A DNA stretch of 64,000 nucleotides, from NCBI GenBank assembly GCA_963920705.1, contig OY987227.1, positions 20,857,434 to 20,921,433 of the forward strand. The letters run 5' to 3'. This document shows, one piece after another, positions 9,856 to 22,100 of this stretch. The notes beneath the pieces were generated by a model that saw only the letters and a list, made by a program, of their open reading frames with translations, was not told the DNA's origin and did not search any database. Source of the DNA: Odiellus spinosus. Lineage: Eukaryota > Arthropoda > Arachnida > Opiliones > Phalangiidae. Both the position numbers and the translations under genes were made by a program. Each line of letters starts with the position of its first letter. The stretch's first letter is position 1.

Positions 9856-12800
9856 CTGGAAATTTGTCTTTGTTTTACAAATTGAGTTTGAATTTTGTTT
9901 TTTCAAACATTTTTTGGTGGAAATATTTCACCAGAAGTAACTAGAACTATTATACCTGTAGCAGAAGTGTGACACGTTTATAATTTATATTTAACTGTTA
10001 AAGTTAATAATTAAATCTATAAAAATGGGCATTTTAATGTTGCATTTTTTTTTTTTTTTTTTAAATTCCCTAAAAATTGATTACCAGTTATTTCAAAAAC
10101 GGAAATAAACGTGATTATCACTATACCAAAGCAATCTAAAAAATAATCCGGGGAAAATTGTCTTGTTCAAAATGCCTTCACTGAAATAAAATCTTAAAAT
10201 TAAATCCACCTTTTCCTTAATTTGGAAATTCAAATTAAAAACACGTTAACGTCACTGCCTTACTTCTGACCTTGATTAATTAATTCATTACTTATGATAT
10301 GATTCATCACCATTAGTATGATTTGTGAAGACAAAAGAAACGACCGCAGTTAAAACTTGACGAAGCCCATTTATTCCTAAAAAAAGGAATATTATTTAAT
10401 ATTTTTTCATCTCTTTAAAGTTGTTCAAATTGTTTCTTTTTTTTTTTTTTTTGGTTTCAACATTGGTTTTGTTAAATGTTTCCATAGTTATTTTCACTTT
10501 CAAATTATTACACGACTTTATTTTAAATCTTCTTATTCCCGAGTTTAGACTCCTACTAGAGTGTTTTATTACCATAACGAATTTTTGTTTTATTTTATTT
10601 TTTTTTTTTTATCGAACCATTTTATTAAAGATGGTTTGTTAGCGTTTAATTATTAATTATTATTGTTATTATTAATTATTATTATAATCAGATTGTAATA
10701 AAAATAACGACAAACCATCTAACAAAATAAATTATTTTCAGTTTCGTTATTAAAAAAACGTTTCACTCTTTGTTTTGGTTAATTTTTGTTATTTTTTTTT
10801 TACAGAACGGAAAAACTCTTTTTTTTTTTCTTTAATATTTTATATGGAGGGAATATAATTATATAACAAACAATATTATTATTTATTATTACGTATTTGT
10901 TTCTATTGCTTTCAATTTTATATATAGTTTTTTTTTGTTTTTGTTTTATGGAGTCTTAATTGTTATTTTTTCGTGTTACGCAAGTTGGGCTCTGCGATTT
11001 TTTTTATTGTAAATTTCTCTCCATTTACGTTTTTTGTTTCATATAATTTTTGGTCTATATACTGGCTTGAGTTTTAAAAACACTTATTTTTGGTAAAAAA
11101 AAAAAAAAAATTGTAACTAGATTTAAAAAAACTGTAGTAAAACTTAACACGCGATCTCGAAATAAAAAAAAAAAAAAAAATTATACAATATTTTTTTATT
11201 TTTACCTAACTTCTAAGTAGTAATTGAAAAACTTAAATAAAATTTAAGCTTTTTCTTCTTCTTCTAATTTTAACCCCCAAAAAACGAATTTATACAATTT
11301 TAAGTCAACTTTTAGGAAGAAAAAAATTTATATTGCATAAATTTATTTATACAATATATATAATATAATATATAATATAAAAAAAAATCAAAAATATTTA
11401 AACATCTTGGTTGTAGTTTGAATATAAAATTAAAAATTAAATTAACTATAATTTTCCACAAATAAAAAAAGCTTTATTTCTTTTTCTTTTCAAAAGGACG
11501 TAATGTACTGTGTAATGCCAGAGCCGTTTTTTTTAAAGTAAATACGCAACCTGACTCAATTCGGGTCTAGTCAAATTAATCTCGCACCAAACACGTTAAT
11601 TTCATTCTGAATTAATTCCCTAGTCAGTTTTTACACGCATGACGTCATAATTTCTTTTAATTTAAATGTGGTTCCATAGAATAATCAAAGAAATCGGATT
11701 TCTCAATCTGTAAAATCTTCTAGTTTGGTCAAAATTCTGTTGCAATTTTCAAATTTGGATCATTTTTGACCAAACTAAAAGTTTTTTCCTGATTGGGTAT
11801 TTGGCTATTCTACGAGGGCACATTGAAATTAAAAGTAATTATGACGTCACGCGCGTGTAAAAACCGCCTAGAAATGTTTTTCAATTCTTGGAAATGAAAT
11901 TCAGGTGTTTGACGCGAGTTCAATTTTTAAAGGCTGGAATTTAGTTAGGTCGCATGCTTATTTTAAGTTTTTTTTCTATTTTATTTGTTTGTTATATATA
12001 GTTTAATGGACAAATATTTGTGGACTAACCCTCGTCTTTTTTTTTTTTTGATACAAAATACAAAAACTGGTAATTACGAATTACTGGTCACTTAAAATAA
12101 AAACAAAAAAATTGTTTTTTTCTAAAAATAAAAATTTGTTCGTGGCATATTTAAAACGATTTGTTTTTACCATTTTTTATTATTCTTAAATTTTAAAATA
12201 GTGGGGTGGTAAAAATCGTTTCGTTTTTATTTGTTACTCACATTGTTACTACCATAGTAAATATCATTTTTCTTCATTCATACTTTTATGTACCTTAATT
12301 TGTTCAACAGCAAATTATTGTTTTAGATAAAAACTGGGTTTACGTTAATGCGCAATTCTTAATTTTATGTATTGAATTTGTTACTTTTTTTAGGCACATC
12401 ACCCAATCTTTATTAACGCGGGGGGGGGGGGGGGGGTGCGACTTCTATAAGTGTTTATGTTAATTTATTTTAATTTCATAAAATCGCCAGTTCGACTAGA
12501 ACCCAAAACTCTTTAGAACAACGCATTTATTAAAAAAAATTGAACAAATAACGTGGGGCTGAAAAAAAAACTAAAAAGATAAAACACCAACAATATTTAC
12601 AAATCTGTACAAATATTCTGTTTGTTTATTATTTATTTTATTCATTTTTTTTATATAGGGAGCTAACAGCCACGCGTTTTACGACGTCATACCCTTCTAT
12701 CTCATACTTGGCCATCTATGTGGATTAAGGTGCTGAGTGTTAACCAAGGGGGAAGACAGAAAAACTTTCACAGCACCTTCTCTGGGTAGCGTGCTTGTTA

Positions 12801-14046
12801 TATATGGATACTGTACTCCACCCAGAGAGTGGATGACACTAATGTAAGAGATACAATCTCGCGTGACGTAGCAAATTGCGTAGGACTGTTTTATTCCTAT
12901 AGGTGGATGGGATCCCTGCCTATGATTTTCAACCGTGTTTTCAGTATAAACCCAAAGTAATAGTTAGATCTCACTCCATCTTATAATGGCGGACTAAGGG
13001 GAAAGACACTCTTGATTTCGTTGTACACCCGAGCTGAGCTCAGCTTTGACAGTGTCTTGAGTTCGCACTCATGAACTCTCGAATTTAGCTAAATGCTAGT
13101 GTAAAAATATCAAAAAATTTGTACAACCAAGTTCTCAAGTGTTTTGCCCCTAGTGGCGAACTTCCGTCGTCTGCTAAGTTTGGTTACAAATTACGATTTG
13201 GTAGTTTAATAAATAAAAAACAACGTCATAACGACCTTATCTTCTACTACCAAAGTGGAATCAGTGTTAAAACTAAGCGGAAGATGAAAGTAGTCATCAA
13301 AATATCTTTAAAGAAGGAATTCGTGTTTTTTGAAGAATGGGATTCTTACCTCCTTTTTCAAAGATACTTTCTGATTCTTTGTAGAATTTGGTCCGTTAAC
13401 TTAAATTTATGATTATAAAGTAAAGTGGAAATGTTTGAAAAAAGAGGCTTGAACGACCCCTTTTCTTCACGGTCTAATATTAGCTTGGGTAACCTTTTTA
13501 GCCAAGATATGGTCCTCTACCCGCATTTACTCGAAATACTAAAATAAGTGCGAACCGCACCTTGGCCACTCTTACAAGGTTTCGTACAAAAACGCGGAAG
13601 TTCAATTTTAATCAATACTTTTTGGATTTTTAAAAAGGGGAAGAGTTATTTATCTTAATTGTTATTACCGAATTACCATTATTTTTTCCATATTACTATT
13701 ATTATTAGGTTTTAAGAGGGCGACCGACTAAAACGGCTTACTTTGTTTACGGTACATATAGACCAGATGCTTCGATGTAAAGAACATTATAATTGAAGCT
13801 CGCTCGATCGGGTACCACAATGAATGTCCGGAGACGTTTTTTTAGCACGCGTCATCAGCTCGGCGAGTTTTGGAAAATGCATTTTAGAAGACGCGCGTCT
13901 TTAAAACTCTACCGGAAATTCATGTCGAACTTAAGCTCTCTATTTACATTGGCGAATCTCGTCTATATTTGAAATCCTGGGTGAGAATTGTAACGCGGGC
14001 GCCGTTGAACTTCCGATAATAATTAAGACAGTCTCATGATCCGATA
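9856..14046. other. Stretch between the SATB-like exons and the dve stop codon
   Basis: About 4.2 kb, very AT-rich from 10000 to 12600, with many poly-A/T tracts and a run of 17 G at 12420-12436. I looked on the minus strand for a ULD exon that could feed the SATB-like exons and saw none. The right part (13800-14046) is less AT-rich and probably belongs to the dve 3' untranslated region; a TTTATT at 12890-12895 (AATAAA on the minus strand) is one possible polyadenylation signal. Confidence 0.55.
11548..11925. mobile_element. Foldback element, nearly complete inverted repeat of about 378 bp
   Basis: The left arm (TTTTTACACGCATGACGTCA, then TTTTAATTTAAATGTG) recurs inverted on the right (TGACGTCACGCGCGTGTAAA preceded by the CACATTGAAATTAAAA block). 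The centre continues the pairing through TAGTTTGGTCAAAA and TTTTGACCAAACTA around 11730-11790. The transcript would form one long hairpin. A single arm is found again at 3724-3900. Confidence 0.7.
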
Positions 14047-15666
14047 TCACATAGCGGCTGAAATGCCGCGAATGGAAGAGTTAGCGTTCCCCGCGGAGTC
14101 CCTGATGACGGCGGACAAGCCGTGGAGGGCGGCGGCGTTTTCAGTATCGCGAATAGCGTTCTGTACTAACCTCTCGACTCCGTTATGGGGGAAATTGGCC
14201 AAATGCAACCGCTTGCACTTGGCCCGACGGTTTTTGAACCAGAACTGGATGTTCTTGGGTTCCAACTTGGGGAATTTGCTACGGTAGGGCATGCAATTTA
14301 GTTCGTGGGTGAAACGCACGATTTGGCTATGACTGGGATGCGTGTTCGATTCGAACCAGTACTCGAGTCGAGGAACTTCCGTGACGGGGTCGATAAATGT
14401 CCGATTTCTCTTTCTCCTCTCTTCCAAACAATTGACCTGCACGGGAGCGCAAACCCCGATTCCGTTCTCGCCATTTCCCTGAGTAGCGGCGACGGCGGTC
14501 GTGGTCGGAGTCGAAGGGGTCAAAATGACGGACGACGTCGGAGAAAGCTGGCCGTTGCCGTTCGGGTTACCCGTTTCGGAGGCGGCTTGAGATTCCATCG
14601 ACTCGCGCCTGAGACCGGCTCCCGTCAAGAGAGGCGTGGCGTCGTTGCTACTGTTTCCGTCTTCGCGGTGGTCCATCAGGATATCTTCGTCGCCGGACTC
14701 GCCGCTCGAGTCCTCCATCGATTGTTCGCTGCTAGAGTAATGCGGTTCTCGCTTAACGAGAATTTTATCGCTATTGTCTAGGCTGATCTTGTTGAGGTTG
14801 TCCAGGCTGATATTGTTGACCGGTGTCGAAGGGTTCGGCCTCTTATCGTTGTTCTCTTCGTCCTCTCGCGGGACCTCTTCTTCCAATTTCTGCTTTTTGA
14901 CTGACAAGTCCAGCGTATGGACGTAATCGTCTTCTTCCAGATTGTCGTCGCCGGAGTCCAGAGGGTCGTAGCCGGTGGAAGATTCCGCGTGGTGACCAAC
15001 CAGGTGGTCGTCGTCAACGTGATAGGGGCTTCCCATCACCAGCCGATGGTGCCCGATCAAACCTCCGTTACCCGTTTCAAAACGTTCCATGTGAGAGTGG
15101 CTTTCGCCGGCCAGTTCCGAATAAGGGCTGCGCAACCCGTTGGTAGTACTACCGTCAGAGCAGAATCGCTGCTCGGCCCTCTTGTGAGCGGCGCGCGCGT
15201 TTTTAAACCAATAAACCACGTTGTTTATGTCCAGAGGTTTGCGGCCTCTTCGAGACTCCAGCGAATTTAAGTCCTTGACGTATTGCTGGATTTGCACGCG
15301 AGACGGATGCTGGTTCTCGGAGAACCACTGGTGCAACTTGGGCAGTTCCAATTCCGGGTCGAAAGAAGTTCTGATTCGAGTTCGGTGTTGCGACAAGGGT
15401 GGCGCGCTGACTAAGCGAGGAGGGCTAGTCGTCGAGTACGTCACTTCCGGTTGCTGGTTCGAGATCGGCGGTTTCGTATGCTGCTTCTGCAATTGTTGCT
15501 GCAACTGTTGAGCGACTTGCTGCTGCTGTTGGTGGTGGTGTTGCTGCAAGACGACTTGCCGGCAATGTTGGAAGACTTGCTGCAAGTACCACTGGTCAAA
15601 CTTCTTGCGGGTATCTTCGGAAATATCACATTCAATTCGGCCTTTGGTCAGCGCCGCTAACATCGT
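14047..15666 (-). CDS. dve: Defective proventriculus (dve) homeobox gene, last exon
   Basis: This exon enters after an AG acceptor at 15667-15668 and carries 539 codons to TGA at 14047. It starts with the second half of the CUTL domain (LTKGRIECDISEDTRKKFDQW), followed by a Gln/His-rich run. Homeodomain 1 (about 15165-15385) has LPKLHQWFSENQHP and helix III WFKNARAAHKR; homeodomain 2 (about 14200-14402) has VPRLEYWFESNTHP and WFKNRRAKCKR. Both are K50 and carry extra residues between helices, as known for Dve. A long acidic and Ser-rich linker separates them. Upstream exons at 24064-24169, 27560-27686 and 48261-48434 add the ULD/CMP and first CUTL half in frame. Dve is a nuclear transcription factor acting in gut, wing and photoreceptor patterning in flies. 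Higher GC and clean codon use set the exon apart from its AT-rich surroundings. Confidence 0.95.
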   Translation of the reverse strand, partial: TMLAALTKGRIECDISEDTRKKFDQWYLQQVFQHCRQVVLQQHHHQQQQQVAQQLQQQLQKQHTKPPISNQQPEVTYSTTSPPRLVSAPPLSQHRTRIRTSFDPELELPKLHQWFSENQHPSRVQIQQYVKDLNSLESRRGRKPLDINNVVYWFKNARAAHKRAEQRFCSDGSTTNGLRSPYSELAGESHSHMERFETGNGGLIGHHRLVMGSPYHVDDDHLVGHHAESSTGYDPLDSGDDNLEEDDYVHTLDLSVKKQKLEEEVPREDEENNDKRPNPSTPVNNISLDNLNKISLDNSDKILVKREPHYSSSEQSMEDSSGESGDEDILMDHREDGNSSNDATPLLTGAGLRRESMESQAASETGNPNGNGQLSPTSSVILTPSTPTTTAVAATQGNGENGIGVCAPVQVNCLEERRKRNRTFIDPVTEVPRLEYWFESNTHPSHSQIVRFTHELNCMPYRSKFPKLEPKNIQFWFKNRRAKCKRLHLANFPHNGVERLVQNAIRDTENAAALHGLSAVIRDSAGNANSSIRGISAAM

Positions 15667-18082
15667 CTGAAATTGAAAGATTTTCTTGTTATGAAAAATA
15701 AGTTATAAAATTAACCCAAAAGTTTTAGCGAGAGCCATAAAAAGACAGTCTTTGAACAAATCTGACATAAAGACTCCTTTCTTTTATAATATAATTACAA
15801 ACTCTTTGTAAGGTATTTTATTTTATAAAACTTTTGATAAATTTGGAAATTATCACTAATTTAAACTTGATATTAATTTCATAAATAAAACATTAATTTT
15901 TCACGAATCTATGCCTAGTTAACAAAAAAAAATATATATATTTTCCAAGATATCTTGAATTTTAACTTCAATATTATTTGTTAAAATTTGTTAGAATTTC
16001 TAAAACTAAGAATATATGAAAATAGACAACGCTGAAAATTTAATTCAACTCAAATACGAATTGAAAATGAATTCCCTAAGCACCACTCAGCGTAAAAGTC
16101 CAAAGACGTACAGAATTCCGTTAAGATTTACTTAGACTTGTTTATTAATAAGAAAAGAAAAGATGCGATTAAAAATTCACACAAAACTTTCATTACTCTC
16201 GCTAACAAAATTGAAATTCAGTCCCCTGTAGCGAACTATTAACGTGATTAAACGCACGCTAAAGCGATTATCTATTAACAAAATCCTTTTTGTTTTCAAA
16301 GAATTTGGGGGTAATAATTAAAATTTGAACGAGTAAAAACCCCTGAAACGATAACGAAGGAAGAGCTATCAATTTCAATTAAATTAAAAAATATTATTTA
16401 TATAAATCGAAGCCCCTGTAGAAAATTAAAATACGACGATAAGTAAAGTCGACTTTTCGAGAAACTCTTACGGTTTAACGGAATTATTTAGTCGATCGGA
16501 AAGAAAAATTACTAAACGGGAATCGAGAGAGATCCAAATAGTTCGCTACGAATTTTCCCAAACAAATTTTTCAATATTTAAAAAGATCGGAAGAAAATTA
16601 GTCATTTGACTAATTTAAGAGATTACTTCGGGGCCAGGAGAAGTTCGGCGCATTCGACGAGATATAAAACAGTTTTAGATCGGCGCGCAGTTTTAAAGAG
16701 AAGAGAGCGCGGCTAGTCATCTTAAAGAATTAAGAACTGAGGCTATATATATATATTTGTTTACCGTTCAAATTTAAAATTTTCTAATTCTGGTGGAGGG
16801 TCGAAGTGGGAGTTATAAAACCGGGGTTGAAGAATTACCCTTTGAAAAATATATTTTCCTCCTTATAGGGAATAAGTCAGATATTTACGATATCTAAGGG
16901 GGGTATAGTGGGGAAGTTGAATCGGTAAAGGAAATTTCTTCTCGAAAAAGGTAAAAGATAAGGCGCGGGGTGAAAGGGAGGGAGGCTTAGAATCTTTATT
17001 AGCCAGAATAGCTAATTCATAGTCGGGGAAATAAACCTCACAGTGACCGTGTGGCGGGGCGTTTGTAAATTATTCCTAAAACATACCTTCTTCCCCGCTA
17101 TTTCGTACTTTTATTTCCAAAACTATATACATATATATACGCGCACTCTTTTCTCCGTATTACGAATTAAGGGAATTTTATCCCTGGGCGCTATATCCGA
17201 CTATATTCGTGCCTCCCAAAGCGAGGTTTCAGCGGGTACTAAAGAACTAAAGCCATATCCTATAAAGGACGATTATAAACTGTTTGTTAAAGAGAGTAAG
17301 TTTTCACGCGGTGATAAGTCAAAATGAAACAGATTGTAAGGCTAATAAGAGCGAGGGACGACTTCTTACTCCCCCGCACCTAACGATATACGGGGTCCCA
17401 GGAACTTTCTCTCTCCGAGAGAGCAAAACCTAGGAAAGATTTGAATAACATTCAGGAATGCTTAATCATTATAGACGCTGGGGCCGAGGGTTTGGGACTG
17501 TCTATAAAACGAAGGAGAGCTGGAAGAAGAGAGCGAGAGAGAGTAGTATATAAGGAGTAGAAAGTCAATCTTGTTAAGAAAAGCCTCTCCCCCATGCGGA
17601 GGACCTGATGGGAGTTACTGTACACAAACTAGCTCGGATTCGTCCGCAAATCCCGTGGAGAAAGCGGTATACTATATAGAAGGAAAGAGTTCGCGCCAAA
17701 GAGACAGAAAAGAGAACCCATAGATATCTTTCGCGGGAGAAGAGAAAACGATTGGGAAATAAAACAAGGTCTTAATACCGTTATACGAGTTAGTAGAAAC
17801 GTCGCGAAACGTAGAAAGTAGTATAATGTAAGGTATACAAACACACACACTCACTTCGGGGCAAATGTCGGCTATTGCGCGAATATTTTCAAAGAAAAGA
17901 GTCGACCAGTGAAACTGTGGGAACTATGTTCGAGTTATTAGAAAGCCGTGAGGCTCGTTTTATAGAAAGTTTTCAAAAGTATCCCTCTTACACCGGCGTA
18001 TACAAACCTCAGTGGCGTCCGCCACCCCCACACCCTTTTATAAGTATATTACCCGGTAGTTAAGACTGGCGGCGGGCTCATC

Positions 18083-18282
18083 NNNNNNNNNNNNNNNNNN
18101 NNNNNNNNNNNNNNNNNNNNNNNNNNNNNNNNNNNNNNNNNNNNNNNNNNNNNNNNNNNNNNNNNNNNNNNNNNNNNNNNNNNNNNNNNNNNNNNNNNNN
18201 NNNNNNNNNNNNNNNNNNNNNNNNNNNNNNNNNNNNNNNNNNNNNNNNNNNNNNNNNNNNNNNNNNNNNNNNNNNNNNNNNN
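18083..18282. other. Assembly gap (200 N)
   Basis: Exactly 200 undetermined bases within the dve intron. The round number suggests a placeholder, so the true distance may differ. Confidence 0.98.
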
Positions 18283-18986
18283 AAGGTTAAAAAGATTGGG
18301 AGGACAAAAATTTTTAAAACTTCTCATCAGTGATGCGAGAAGATGGTTCATTTCATTCGATTCTCAATACCGTAGTACTACTTATTAATTTTTCCGGTCC
18401 AAAATTTTAAACCTTCCTCGACTCTCCTCAAACTTATTTTTAGAATATTAGATAACTTAGCCTACGGGTACTTTTTAATCAGATTTAAACAACGCAGATT
18501 TTATCCTAGTATAATTAAGAAAATGGAGTGTCCCTTGTACAATATTTTTAAATTCCCAAGACTAAAGATTTAAAAATATAATTTTTCATCTTAAAAATAT
18601 TCAACTTCAATCAGGATTTAATACTTTCATGTCATATTTTCTTCTTAAACACTTCTATTTCAAGGATAAAATATCACTTTTCTTCATTCGTAATCCCTTA
18701 TCACGGATGACCTAACCAAATCTGATTTTGAGTAAGTTTAAAATTTTGAAATTGAGCGGGAAGCGAATATTCAAGACGAATTAAACCTCGCTACGAACAT
18801 AAAGGTGCTGGAAATGTCTCAGTTAAAGCTATTGATAAATTAAAATTTTTATGGATAATCCGTAGATACTAATATTCAAAACTAAACTTAGCGCGATATT
18901 TATGATACTTGAAAAGTTAAAATAACTTGCCCGGCCTGTAGAAGTGTTTCATAATACCCTCGAGGGACTTATCACTCTCCAATTCT

Positions 18987-19115
18987 CTGTATACCGATTA
19001 CGGATTACGCGTAATCAATTTTAGCACTGTCAAAGGCAGTGATTTGAAAGATTTCGCGTAATCCCTTTAGTACAGTCAAAGGTACAGCATGTATACCGAT
19101 TACGTTGAGTAGTTG
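18987..19115 (-). repeat. Dispersed GATTACG/CGTAATC repeat, copy 2
   Basis: Read in reverse it matches 2926-3040: CGTAATCGGTATACATGC, then CTTTGACTGTACTAAA, then GATTACGCG. It is diverged by substitutions and small indels. Confidence 0.6.
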
Positions 19116-22100
19116 ACCCCTCGAGTACACCAAAAAAGGTAATTTGTACGCGAATCTTAGGCTTAACATAACTAATATCATCACGTGACCAAAACACTTC
19201 ACAACGTAAAACTACACTATTTCCTAACCTCCCAAAAACCTAGTTTTCTTCCATCTATCTTACAGACTCAGTCTGAAATATTTACCATGACGTTATACTT
19301 TGGCTAGTATTATATTTAAGTCTCTCCTATAAATAATTTCTTAAGGTCTTAATACCACACACACTTAAATGATTGGCATAATTACCATTGACAAATATGG
19401 ATTATGACAATAATCTCTTTTCTTACAAGTAGCCTATATATTCTTTTTTCCCTTTGTTGGACAAGCGCTGCCATTACGAAGCACCGTACCCACAGCTAGC
19501 CCGAGTTCCTCCCCTTTTTAGTTACGCGAAAACTTGTAATTGAGTCACTATTGCCTTTTTCGTCTGCCGTCGCGACTGTCAAAGGCAGGGATGCTTACGC
19601 GAAAATGTCAGGGATATTCTTTACCCTAAAGAGAGGTTGATTGCGCCAAAATACATTGATTAATAATAAAAATAAAGATAGACGTAAAATCATGGAGTAG
19701 TGATAGTAAAAATAAAAGGAGAGCCACATGTAAAATCATGGAGTGCAACTTTTCCCGCGATTTTAAAAACAATATAACCTCGACCGTGAAAATGAGTCGT
19801 CACAACAACTATAACGTGGCCCCACGAGCCATCTTGTTTCACTCCCAATGGCTACGGCGCCCACATAGGCTTATATGGATAGAGAAATCATTCAAAACAA
19901 TTCCCCTTAAATAGGGGAAACATCCATCCCACTTCCAGAATTCAATTCTTATACCAATATCCTCTACAACTATCCTAAAAAGGCAAGGATTAAAACTGCA
20001 GCATCTCCATCAACCCTAACGTTGTACACTTTCGTTTAAACGTTCTAGTCTCATCTCCGCAGCATCCCTGCCAAAGTTAATCCCGTGCCTAACTAGCGAG
20101 AAAAAAAGAAAGAGAGACATTGAGAGTGCAGTTAAAGGAAGAAGGAAGATGCGGCATGCACCGAGAAGATGTTTTATAGCCCAGGGATCATCGGAGAAAA
20201 AAATATATATAGACAAGTATCAGGGTTTAGTTTCAGCGAGTATAAAGAATAAAAACTCCCGATCTTCATCATTTGATCATTTAGAGAAATATGGGAGGCT
20301 GAGTTTTGAAAGTATAGTAAAATATGAAAAAAAGATTTCGTGATACGCTAAAGTGGGAGTATAACCCATCAACCCCCAAAATTTAGAAAAAAAAAATTGT
20401 AGTATTAAAAATATTGGAAACGGTTGCTTGTTGTGTATTAGGCAGATGAGAGATTTAAGGGATTTAGTTCTAGAAAAAGTATAAAGAAGGATGAAATTTC
20501 AAAATCCCTTATACCCCCGCGCGTGTGTCGAGTCTTTCCATCCTCATCCCCCATCAATTTCTTTTTTTTTTTTTTATTTCTTTATTCTTACTTCCGTCTT
20601 TTCTCATATCTCTCAGATAACTTTTTACCGGATGGCTGAATTAGAGGCTAAAGAAAACTTGTCATTTTAAATAAATGATACTTGGCTGGATATAGAGTTT
20701 AAATCAATATGTAAAAAAAAAGAAAAGGAAGAGATGGAGAGAGGATGAGACGCTAAAAAATCCTTAAAGTGAAGATGAAATGAAAAATAAAATGCTTTCA
20801 TATTTAAATTATTCTAAAAGTTTAAAATAAATCTTAAAATTAAGCCCCGCATAAATTTTCAAACTGAATAATTATAGAAAGTTCTAAGAACTTTTTAAAT
20901 ATTCAATGAACGATATTTGGTGCTACTTCTTATATTCTCTGCTCTATCGTTTTGAATATCAGATACGTATCAGAATAATGAATTAGGGTTATCACATAAT
21001 TTGAAAGTAAAATTAACATAATTTAAGACTATATTCTCCAATAAAAATCATTAGATTTTCGACTTCAATCTCCCTTTAAGAAGAATAATTCAGAATTGTA
21101 TGGAGCAGGAGAGAAGATACCCCCCCCCCCTTTAAATTCTAATATCAAGTATCTTTTGATTGTGTAATTATATCACATACGTCGTTTATGTTTTAGGGTA
21201 ATTTTTTTTTTTAAAGTAGTAGAATAAAGAAAAAAAAGATAATAAGTATGAGGAAGGGGGCTCAAAACGGAGGAGGCTCCTGTCAATTTTTTTGGGTTTT
21301 TTCTCTCAGCCTCAGACTCAGCTTCTGAATCTTTTTGCCCAATTTTTATTTTACAGAGGATAAAAATGGAGAGAAAAAAATTAGGGATAAAGAGAGAGAG
21401 CCGACGTTTTCGCATCATCTTATAGTTCATTTCAATTAGAGTTTGCAAAGAGGTGGAAGTTACGATTGTGGATTTGAAAAGCAATTAACAAAGCTTTAAT
21501 ATCGTTGTAATCTTAGTCTGAAATTATCTAGATAGAGTTGAATTCAGGTTGAGTTTTAAAATGGTATTGTTCATTCAATATCTTAGCTAAAGACAATATA
21601 ACGAAAGACGGGGGAAACAACTACTTTTAATGACGTCATTACCCGTTTTCTTTCAGCCTGCCTTTCCCTACACTGCTTCTAGGCTATAGTAGACGGAAGA
21701 TATTAGGATAACAGAGACTGATGTTTAAGTTGCGTTGAATACTAATTATCTCAATAGCAAATGAGAAACAACAAACACTGACGATTTGTGGCGCCATCTT
21801 GAAGCAAACAATGATTACAGTGTTGAATTAAAAACCTTGCGCGTGACTCCCGAGTTTTAAAAAGTGACGAAAGCTTAGCCGTTTGGTGTCAATTAAGAAA
21901 TACCAATTAAATACCACGGAGGAAAGTATCGAGAGCTAACTTAGAATTTGAGAGGTGAAGGGCGATTTCGGAAGATCGACTGTCATACATAAAACAAATA
22001 TATTTTACTGTGGAAAAGTTAGATACTGAATTGGTCACTGCAATAGTCGTTGCAGTCAGCAGGGCCACCAGACAGTTTTCAGAAAAAACGCCGATTTGAC

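Noticed and set aside
12420..12436. Run of 17 G as a possible functional quadruplex
   Set aside because: A single homopolymer in AT-rich sequence; more likely slippage or sequencing error.
14036..15660. Several ORFs in other frames and on the plus strand over the dve last exon
   Set aside because: They are shadows of the GC-richer dve coding sequence and lack domain signatures.
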